A DNA stretch of 5,435 nt from an archaeon (GTDB taxonomy: Archaea; Nanobdellota; Nanobdellia; SCGC-AAA011-G17; GW2011-AR17), in assembly GCA_023245975.1 (NCBI GenBank), contig JAHFJF010000057.1, positions 1 to 5,435 of the forward strand, read 5' to 3'. This document shows, one piece after another, positions 1 to 4,070 of the stretch. The notes beneath the pieces are model-generated. The model had not been told where the DNA came from and made no database searches. It worked only from the letters and a program-made list of their open reading frames with translations. Within the stretch, counting starts at the first letter, position 1. Each line of letters starts with the position of its first letter. The translations under genes and the position numbers were made by a program.

Positions 1-328
1 GCCTTGTCATTGTGAATTCCCCAAGATAATGGCCAAGCATCTCTATCTCTATGCTTACAGGCTCGAACATTTTTCCCTTGTGAATATGTATCATCAACCC
101 CACCATGCTAGGCAATATTACCATATCCCTGCAATGTGTTTTTATTGGCTTCTTTGTCTTCCCTGCCCTGAACTTAGCTACCTTTGCAATCAATTTTTTC
201 TGCAGTGGCGTAAAACCTCTTTTCAATGACCTTCTTTGCCTTGATGGCAAAAGTTTTGAAAAATCCTGAATGCTCATAGCCATTAACTCTTCGATTGTCT
301 TTCCCTTGAATAACATTTCTTTTGCCAT
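1..328 (-). CDS. rps19: Small ribosomal subunit protein uS19 (S19), 3' end missing
   Basis: S19 is a head protein of the small ribosomal subunit that, with S13, contacts the decoding-side tRNA region. Translating the minus strand from the ATG at 328 gives 109 codons without a stop to the window edge. The family signature is clear: LPSMVG at residues 72-77 and GHYLGEF at 99-105, ending in MTR where archaeal homologues continue for roughly 20-30 more residues. The basic stretch at 29-60 (many Arg/Lys) suits rRNA binding. The start is supported by GAGG at 340-337, eight bases upstream, inside the last codons of L2. The L2 stop (332-330) is separated from this ATG by one base, so coupling to L2 is likely. 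The gene is partial only because of the window edge; no damage is seen. Confidence 0.95.
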   Translation of the reverse strand, partial: MAKEMLFKGKTIEELMAMSIQDFSKLLPSRQRRSLKRGFTPLQKKLIAKVAKFRAGKTKKPIKTHCRDMVILPSMVGLMIHIHKGKMFEPVSIEIEMLGHYLGEFTMTR

Positions 329-329
329 T

Positions 330-1052
330 TTACTTTCCTCTTCCTGTCTTTCTTGCGTGGATCATGCCTACATTCCTTCCTGCAGATGCGAACCTTGGAG
401 CTGTCTTTGGCTTGCCAGCATGCCTTCCCCTTCCAGAACCAAATGGATGATCTACCGCATTCATTGCAACTCCTGATGTCCTTGGATAGAGCTTGTTCTT
501 TGCCCTCATTGCATGCATCTTTTTTCCTGCCTTTACAAATGGCTTCTCTTTCCTGCCCCCGCCTGCAATTATGCCAACAGTTGCCCTGCTCTCTCCGTTC
601 ATTAGCTTCTCGGATTTTGAAGGCAGCATGACTAAAATAGAATCGCCAACTTTTGACAAAACCCTTGCATAACTTCCAGCAGTCCTTACTAATTTACCAC
701 CGTCGCCTGGATTTATCTCTATATTATATATCAAAGTGCCTTCAGGAATCTTTTTCAAAGGCAATGTATTTCCTACTGAAACTGGAGCATCGACGCCTGC
801 AGCAACAATATCATTTACCTTTATACCAGCAGGAGCTGCCGTAAGAATTTCTGTGTCGCCATATCTTACTTTGGCCAGTGGTGCTGAATGGCCGACAGAA
901 TGGATTATATCAACTATCTTACCAAAGACTACACCTTTCCTTTCAGCTTCATCTACTTGGCGATACTTTATCTCACCTGCATACCTGTGGCTAGGAGCCC
1001 TGTAAGTCATCGTGCCACGGCCACGCCTTCTTGTAATTATTCGCTTACCCAT
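330..1052 (-). CDS. rpl2: Large ribosomal subunit protein uL2 (L2)
   Basis: L2 is a primary rRNA-binding protein of the large subunit, needed for subunit association and near the peptidyl transferase centre. The 240-residue length is normal for archaea. The N-terminus (GKRIITRRRGRGT, residues 2-14, then YRAPSHRY at 17-24) is typical of archaea and eukaryotes. The OB-fold and SH3-like part follows (about 30-180). The conserved loop GVAMNAVDHPFGSG is at 194-207. His202 in VDH aligns with E. coli His229, a residue implicated in peptidyl transfer. Phe204 replaces the bacterial second His, as is common in archaea. Ser206 replaces the usual middle Gly, a minor oddity. The start sits one base after the L23 stop (TAA-A-ATG). 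Its Shine-Dalgarno match is weak (GGGAT about ten bases upstream), so it probably relies on coupling. Confidence 0.97.
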   Translation of the reverse strand: MGKRIITRRRGRGTMTYRAPSHRYAGEIKYRQVDEAERKGVVFGKIVDIIHSVGHSAPLAKVRYGDTEILTAAPAGIKVNDIVAAGVDAPVSVGNTLPLKKIPEGTLIYNIEINPGDGGKLVRTAGSYARVLSKVGDSILVMLPSKSEKLMNGESRATVGIIAGGGRKEKPFVKAGKKMHAMRAKNKLYPRTSGVAMNAVDHPFGSGRGRHAGKPKTAPRFASAGRNVGMIHARKTGRGK

Positions 1053-1053
1053 T

Positions 1054-1320
1054 TTACATCAATCCCAACTGTGTTGCAACATCCAATGCCGGAGTATCCT
1101 TAGATAATGTAACATATGCCTTTTTCTTTCCGCCAGGAGTTATTAATGTATTAATCTTAGTTACCTTTACATTGAAACTTGACTGAACTGCCTTCTTTAT
1201 GTCTTTCTTTTCTGTAGTCCTCTCTACCATGAATATTAATTTGTTCTCTGACTCAATCAATCTCACTGCCTTTTCGTTGGCCAGCGGATACATTATTACA
1301 TTTCTTTGCTTCATTTTCAT
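1054..1320 (-). CDS. rpl23: Large ribosomal subunit protein uL23 (L23)
   Basis: L23 binds 23S rRNA domain III at the polypeptide exit and forms part of the docking site for SRP. The frame encodes 88 residues, the short form lacking the N-terminal extension of eukaryotic L23. Family features are the YPLANEKAVRLIE helix region (11-23), a beta strand with KLIFMVERTTEKKDIKKAV (27-45), and VTKINTLITPGGKKKAYVTL (53-72), the conserved hairpin. The first ATG directly abuts the L4 stop (TAA|ATG). A second in-frame ATG lies at 1314. GAGGT at 1327-1323 is only 2 bases from the first ATG but 8 bases from the second, so initiation at 1314 (86 residues) looks likelier on spacing. I keep the longer frame as the outer limit. 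It is the third gene of the operon. Confidence 0.96.
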   Translation of the reverse strand: MKMKQRNVIMYPLANEKAVRLIESENKLIFMVERTTEKKDIKKAVQSSFNVKVTKINTLITPGGKKKAYVTLSKDTPALDVATQLGLM

Positions 1321-2127
1321 TTACCTCAGGAACAATCTCTCTTTTGCCAATCTTTCTATTGCCCTTTCGCTCCATATAGTGATTCTTCCAGGAGCATAAC
1401 CTGGCGCAAGAAGCTCTGCATTCAAGCTGCTAACAATAACAATGTCAACACCGGGAAGGTTCTTTGCTGCGTCAAATAATTTGCATTTGCCAGATACTAC
1501 AAGCAAGACTCCTTTCTTTACCTTGTATCTCCTTCCCCTGTTCTTTCCTTTTCCTGCCCTGATTTTCTTTTCCATGCACCTTTCTAATTCCTCTCTAAGG
1601 CCAAGATTCTCTAGCATCTTAACTGCCTCTGATGTCTTTGAAATTAATTCTACCTTATTGTCTGCAACCAATGGAACATGAGATGATAAATGCCCACGAG
1701 CTTCAACAACTTCCTTAAGTGCTGTAGCAGCTATTGCTGAACGCAATGCCTTTCTCCTTTCCTTGTCATTAATCTTCAAGTCCCAGTTCTTCCATGACTT
1801 TGGCGGATGCGACCTGTAACCGCCGACTGTGCTAGGCGCAAATGCGCCAACCCAGTTAAAATGTGCACCATTCCTTGAATGTACTTTCCTTGGAACCCTA
1901 GAAATTCCCTTACCATAACTTCCCCTGTATTGCCTTCTCCTCTTTGATGTTTTTGCAGATGAACGCTTTCCAGCTTCAGGCATTGTACCATAAGGCTGCC
2001 TTTTGTGGTTTTGGATTGCTAATACTGCTCTCTTTATCAAGTCTGGTCTGTACTCTTCAGAGAATTGTTCTGGCAACTCTATGCTACCCTGCTTCTTTCC
2101 TTCCACACTTAATACATCTGTTTTCAT
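1321..2127 (-). CDS. rpl4: Large ribosomal subunit protein uL4 (L4, archaeal/eukaryotic L1e family)
   Basis: L4 is an early-assembling large-subunit protein whose long internal loop lines the peptide exit tunnel next to L22. The 268 residues match the archaeal form. The basic tunnel loop covers about residues 43-110: an Arg/Lys-rich part (61-83) followed by GAFAPSTVGGYRSHPPK (94-110), the hallmark VGGxRxHPPK segment. The globular domain then gives the strand LLVVSG (208-213) and the conserved GVDIVIVSSLNAELLAPG segment (226-243), ending RITIWSERAIERL. The start is three bases after the L3 stop. AGGG at 2138-2135 sits seven bases upstream inside the L3 3' end. Bacterial L4 represses its own S10 operon; whether the archaeal protein acts on the L3 leader here is unknown. 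Confidence 0.97.
   Translation of the reverse strand: MKTDVLSVEGKKQGSIELPEQFSEEYRPDLIKRAVLAIQNHKRQPYGTMPEAGKRSSAKTSKRRRQYRGSYGKGISRVPRKVHSRNGAHFNWVGAFAPSTVGGYRSHPPKSWKNWDLKINDKERRKALRSAIAATALKEVVEARGHLSSHVPLVADNKVELISKTSEAVKMLENLGLREELERCMEKKIRAGKGKNRGRRYKVKKGVLLVVSGKCKLFDAAKNLPGVDIVIVSSLNAELLAPGYAPGRITIWSERAIERLAKERLFLR
1323..1327 (-). promoter_or_regulatory. Ribosome binding site deciding the L23 start
   Basis: GAGGT lies in the last codons of L4 and runs into its TAA stop. It is 2 bases upstream of the ATG at 1320 and 8 bases upstream of the ATG at 1314. Archaeal Shine-Dalgarno spacing is usually about 5-9 bases, so this site favours 1314. The overlap with the L4 stop implies that ribosomes finishing L4 can re-initiate on L23. 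Confidence 0.6.
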
Positions 2128-2130
2128 TTT

Positions 2131-3111
2131 TTAACCCTGCTTTGATTCTATGCTAATGTAAGTTATTGACGGCTGGACTGGCTTGAACTTTATAGGCGGC
2201 CTTATAGGCTCTGTCAAAGCAATCAGCCTTTTTGCCGGGCCTGGAACAGAACCCTTGACTAATATATAATCACTCTTGATATTGCCGTAATGCAAGAAAC
2301 CGCCTTTGGGATTTACATCTTCAGGCTTATTACCTATCTTCAATGCGACCTTATTGAATTCTGTCCTTTGGTGATAGCCAATCTTACCTGGCTGAGCAAC
2401 AGTATATTCTACCCTCTTTGGTGTCCATGAACCTAAGGTACCTACTCCCCTCTTGACTTTTTCTGACTTGTGCTGCCTCATTTTAACACCGAACTTCCTT
2501 ACAGTGCCTTGGAATCCCTGGCCTTTTGTAACTGAATGAACATCCAACAGCTGGCCTTCTTTTAGAATATCAGAAACTCTCAATTCCTTATCGAACAATG
2601 ATTTAGCAAGCTGCAATTTTGCATTGTTATCATTTCCGCCTACAGAAATTTCCATAACTTCAGGTTTCTTTTTTCCGCGTCCAGTATTAATTGGCTGGGT
2701 GTAAGCGACTAATCTTAATTCATCAAAATCTTGCGATTCGCTGCCCTGCTTTTTTGAGACTTTTAATTTTCTTGAGAGCTCTTTTGTATTTTTCTGCGAG
2801 AAATATTCACTCAACAGCTTAAGGCCGTAAACAGTATTTTTGTAAAACCTTAAAGAATATATTTTCATCGGGGGACATTCGATGACTGTAACAGGAGTTG
2901 AAACCTCCAAGCCCTTAAGATGAGAATTAGGATTTGATTCCTTGACAAAAACATGAGTCATGCCTGCCTTATATCCGCAGAAGCCAAGAATTTTTGTGTC
3001 TTTTGTCTTTGCCCATGAACTTATGTCAGCATACTCTCTCTTCGCCCGTGCCCTGGGCCAGTACTGCATGCTCCCCCGATGGGGATGATGCATTGTGTTT
3101 GCGCCTGCCAT
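2131..3111 (-). CDS. rpl3: Large ribosomal subunit protein uL3 (L3), first gene of the operon
   Basis: L3 is one of the first proteins to bind 23S rRNA, and its extensions reach towards the peptidyl transferase centre. The 326 residues fit the archaeal family. Visible landmarks are the N-terminal HPHRGSMQYWPRARAKR (9-25), ILGFCGYKAGMTHV (41-54), TPVTVIECPPM (72-82), GQGFQGTVRKFGVK (197-210), Trp229 in the central 'W-finger' (LGSW), and GYHQRTEFNK (245-254). The start at 3111 is well fixed: an in-frame TAA lies six bases upstream (3117-3115), and AAAGGT at 3122-3117 is a Shine-Dalgarno site five bases from the ATG. A later Met7 has no such site. L3 opens the cluster, as is usual in archaea where S10 lies elsewhere. 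The SPOUT-type methyltransferase gene that precedes L3 in a number of euryarchaea is absent. Confidence 0.98.
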   Translation of the reverse strand: MAGANTMHHPHRGSMQYWPRARAKREYADISSWAKTKDTKILGFCGYKAGMTHVFVKESNPNSHLKGLEVSTPVTVIECPPMKIYSLRFYKNTVYGLKLLSEYFSQKNTKELSRKLKVSKKQGSESQDFDELRLVAYTQPINTGRGKKKPEVMEISVGGNDNNAKLQLAKSLFDKELRVSDILKEGQLLDVHSVTKGQGFQGTVRKFGVKMRQHKSEKVKRGVGTLGSWTPKRVEYTVAQPGKIGYHQRTEFNKVALKIGNKPEDVNPKGGFLHYGNIKSDYILVKGSVPGPAKRLIALTEPIRPPIKFKPVQPSITYISIESKQG

Positions 3112-3116
3112 TGTTT

Positions 3117-3122
3117 ACCTTT
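3117..3122 (-). promoter_or_regulatory. Ribosome binding site of L3
   Basis: AAAGGT on the minus strand is five bases before the L3 ATG at 3111 and fits the archaeal anti-Shine-Dalgarno. It overlaps an in-frame TAA, so no longer L3 start is possible. It shows that the operon's first gene is translated from a leadered mRNA, unlike the two plus-strand genes nearby. Confidence 0.65.
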
Positions 3123-3181
3123 GTTATATTTTTCAACATACCCCATAATGAAGCCTGTACCTTGCCTCCAGTTATGAAGCA

Positions 3182-3206
3182 GCGGACCTAAAGACGTCAA
3201 GCCCGC
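3182..3206 (-). repeat. Hairpin in the L3 leader
   Basis: Read on the minus strand, GCGGGCTT (3206-3199) can pair with AGGTCCGC (3189-3182) as an eight-base stem with two G-U pairs and a nine-base loop containing GACGTC. The two wobble pairs work only in minus-strand RNA; on the plus strand the same positions are A-C mismatches. That fits a structure used in the L3 transcript. No T-run follows, so it does not look like a terminator. Confidence 0.5.
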
Positions 3207-3266
3207 ACTCGCCTATGAGAATAAGCGGCTGTATCAAATGCCCCTTATGAGTGCATTTTGTATTAG

Positions 3267-3278
3267 TTCCTTGAGGAA
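3267..3278. repeat. Inverted repeat between the L3 TATA box and start point
   Basis: TTCCTTGAGGAA has perfect five-base arms around a central TG. It occupies roughly -12 to -1 relative to the predicted L3 start point. In archaea, repressors bound at this place block RNA polymerase recruitment. The arms are short, so chance is possible, but the position is suggestive. Confidence 0.4.
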
Positions 3279-3288
3279 ACCTAGTTTC

Positions 3289-3303
3289 TTTATAAAACTT
3301 TCG
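3289..3303 (-). promoter_or_regulatory. Promoter of the L3-L4-L23-L2-S19 operon (BRE + TATA)
   Basis: On the minus strand CGAAAGT (3303-3297) is followed directly by TTTATAAA (3296-3289). This is close to the archaeal consensus for a TFB recognition element plus TATA box. TBP and TFB binding here would place the start about 26 bases downstream, near 3266. It is the best minus-strand promoter in the intergenic region and is oriented to the ribosomal operon. Confidence 0.75.
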
Positions 3304-3320
3304 TTACCTTTCAAGGTTAC
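3303..3320. repeat. Imperfect palindrome upstream of the L3 BRE
   Basis: GTTACCTTTCAAGGTTAC has eight-base arms with a single mismatch and a two-base centre. It touches the outer edge of the L3 BRE and lies about 43 bases before the TATA box of the divergent gene. It could be a regulator binding site. An A-run and T-run (3321-3333) adjoin it and may bend DNA. Confidence 0.4.
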
Positions 3321-3343
3321 AAAAAATGTTTTTCTAAGGGAAT

Positions 3344-3358
3344 TTCCGAGTCTCGGAA
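3344..3358. repeat. Perfect palindrome at the promoter of the unknown gene
   Basis: TTCCGAGTCTCGGAA has perfect seven-base arms around a single central T, the strongest inverted repeat in the region. Its right arm reaches into the BRE position directly upstream of the TATA box at 3363-3370. A dimeric regulator bound there would compete with TFB (repression) or help it (activation). It is GC-richer than its surroundings. Confidence 0.55.
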
Positions 3359-3370
3359 TAACTTTATATA
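3356..3370 (+). promoter_or_regulatory. Promoter of the 120-residue unknown gene (BRE + TATA)
   Basis: An A-rich BRE-like GAATAAC (3356-3362) precedes TTTATATA (3363-3370). A start point about 26 bases downstream falls at roughly 3393-3396, on or just before the ATG at 3396. The mRNA is therefore predicted to be leaderless or nearly so. Confidence 0.65.
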
Positions 3371-3395
3371 TTCTGTGCCTATTTCGAAATCAAAC

Positions 3396-3758
3396 ATGAA
3401 TAAAGAACAAAAATATGGACTAGGCCCGTATCGTGAACTTGCAGAAGTGCCAAGACAAACCAAGACTCTTTCTTTAGAAAAGATTTTAACTACTTCATTG
3501 AAGGAATATTTTGGTGGTGAATATAGCCGGTATCTATTCAGCTATGATGAAAATAGAAGCTGTAATTATCTGCTTAAAGAAATAAAAATACCTGCAGAAT
3601 CAGAATATCCATTACCTCTCAATGATATCGAGGTGCCAAAAAATACGATCGTAGTCGTATCCTATAAAATAGAACGTAAAGATGATGGACAATTGTACCA
3701 TACTGGTATTACTGTTATCGGCAAGACCGGTAAATGCTTAAGGGAAATTATACTTTAG
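3396..3758 (+). CDS. Hypothetical protein, 120 residues, leaderless
   Basis: I do not recognise this protein. From the ATG at 3396 it has 120 residues and ends in TAG. An in-frame GTG at 3375 lies only five bases after the TATA box, so it cannot be in the transcript; the ATG at 3396 coincides with the predicted start point. No signal peptide, membrane segment or zinc-binding cluster is visible. The protein has only two cysteines, far apart. The N-terminal third looks helical (LSLEKILTTSLKEYF, about 26-40). The C-terminal half looks like beta strands: TIVVVSYKIERK (about 84-95), a DDGQ turn, then TGITVIGKTGKC. The composition is soluble and cytoplasmic. It is divergent from the L3 operon and 62 bases before a histone gene that has its own promoter. 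A palindrome at 3344-3358 may control it. The ordinary codon use, sound promoter and intact frame make it a real gene. Confidence 0.8.
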   Translation: MNKEQKYGLGPYRELAEVPRQTKTLSLEKILTTSLKEYFGGEYSRYLFSYDENRSCNYLLKEIKIPAESEYPLPLNDIEVPKNTIVVVSYKIERKDDGQLYHTGITVIGKTGKCLREIIL

Positions 3759-3783
3759 AAAAACAAGAGATTCTTAAATTAAT

Positions 3784-3798
3784 GAAAAGCTTTAAATA
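3784..3798 (+). promoter_or_regulatory. Promoter of the histone gene (BRE + TATA)
   Basis: GAAAAGC (3784-3790) and TTTAAATA (3791-3798) form a near-consensus archaeal BRE/TATA. The predicted start point about 26 bases on lies at or within a few bases of the histone ATG at 3821. No Shine-Dalgarno motif stands in front of that ATG, in line with a leaderless mRNA and strong separate expression. Confidence 0.75.
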
Positions 3799-3820
3799 TC
3801 TTCCATAGCTAATTTGTAAT

Positions 3821-4033
3821 ATGGCCGAGAAAAAAGGAATACTACCAGCAGCGGCAATGGAAAGATTGCTAAAGAAATCCGGGGCAGCAAGGGTCTCAAA
3901 TGATGCTAAAGAAAAGATGAAAGAAGTGTTAGAAGAAGTAGCTGACGAAATTGGACAAAGAGCCGTCAGATTAGCTAAGCATGCCGGCAGGAAAACTGTC
4001 AAGGGAACAGATGTATATGAAGCTTCTAAATAG
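3821..4033 (+). CDS. Archaeal histone (HMf family)
   Basis: Archaeal histones dimerise through a three-helix histone fold and wrap DNA into extended nucleosome-like stacks. The 70 residues hold one fold. Compared with HMfB-type proteins, the DNA-contacting Arg24 in GAARVS (HMf Arg19) and RKT at 57-59 (HMf Arg52-Thr54) are present. So are the dimer-dimer interface residues Leu51, His54 and Asp64 (HMf Leu46, His49, Asp59). Helix 1 is about 9-20, the long helix 2 about 27-54, and helix 3 starts near 62. Two differences stand out: a five-residue longer, lysine-bearing N-terminus, and a C-terminus ending EASK about four residues earlier than HMf, so helix 3 is short. The gene has its own promoter, is leaderless, and converges on metE with 35 bases between stop codons. 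Confidence 0.97.
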   Translation: MAEKKGILPAAAMERLLKKSGAARVSNDAKEKMKEVLEEVADEIGQRAVRLAKHAGRKTVKGTDVYEASK

Positions 4034-4040
4034 TTTTTTT
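4034..4040 (+). terminator. T-run terminator after the histone gene
   Basis: Seven T residues follow the histone TAG immediately. Archaeal RNA polymerase terminates at such U-rich stretches without needing a hairpin, so this is a plausible end of the histone mRNA. Confidence 0.55.
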
Positions 4041-4042
4041 AA

Positions 4043-4070
4043 AGAATAATTGCGGCTGCCTGATTATTTT
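4043..4070. terminator. Weak AT-rich hairpin between convergent genes
   Basis: AATAAT (4045-4050) and ATTATT (4063-4068) are inverted with a 12-base loop, extendable by G-U and A-U pairs to 4043 and 4070. It lies in the 35-base gap between the histone and metE stop codons and could help end transcripts from both sides. The stem is AT-only and weak, so the call is tentative. Confidence 0.25.

Larger units (their letters stand above)
3112..3266 (-). promoter_or_regulatory. Long 5' leader of the L3 operon mRNA (predicted)
   Basis: The TATA box at 3289-3296 predicts a minus-strand transcription start near 3266, leaving about 155 nt before the L3 ATG. No convincing gene fills it. It is more GC-rich in its middle (about 3180-3236) than the flanks and contains a stable-looking hairpin (3182-3206). 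A repeated ATGAAGC word (plus-strand reading, 3148-3154 and 3174-3180) follows. Archaeal leaders are often short, so this length allows a control function such as autoregulation by a ribosomal protein, known for L1 in Methanococcus and for L4 in the bacterial S10 operon. That function is inference only. Confidence 0.45.

Noticed and set aside
3121..3136. Second TATA-like element (AAATATAA on the minus strand) just before L3
   Set aside because: It would start transcription inside the L3 coding region, upstream of no suitable start codon; the BRE/TATA at 3289-3303 is far better.
3020..3146. Two short minus-strand frames starting in the L3 leader (ATG at 3146 and a nearby one) that overlap the L3 start out of frame
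   Set aside because: They have no good Shine-Dalgarno site, and most of their length is an out-of-frame reading of the L3 N-terminus; the products look like shadow sequence.
3244..3256. Tiny minus-strand ATG-CAC-TCA-TAA frame near the predicted L3 start point
   Set aside because: Three codons only; nothing distinguishes it from chance, though a leader mini-ORF cannot be excluded.
3121..3260. Possible tRNA, 5S rRNA, C/D box RNA or kink-turn in the L3 leader (a GTCAAGCCCGC stretch on the plus strand recalls 5S rRNA)
   Set aside because: No T-loop, no CCA-type acceptor pairing, no matching 5S flanking helices, and no box C/box D pair were found.
3363..3371. The TATA box at 3363-3370 read on the minus strand as a second L3 promoter
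   Set aside because: The minus-strand sequence upstream of it lacks a good BRE; its fit to the plus-strand gene is much better.
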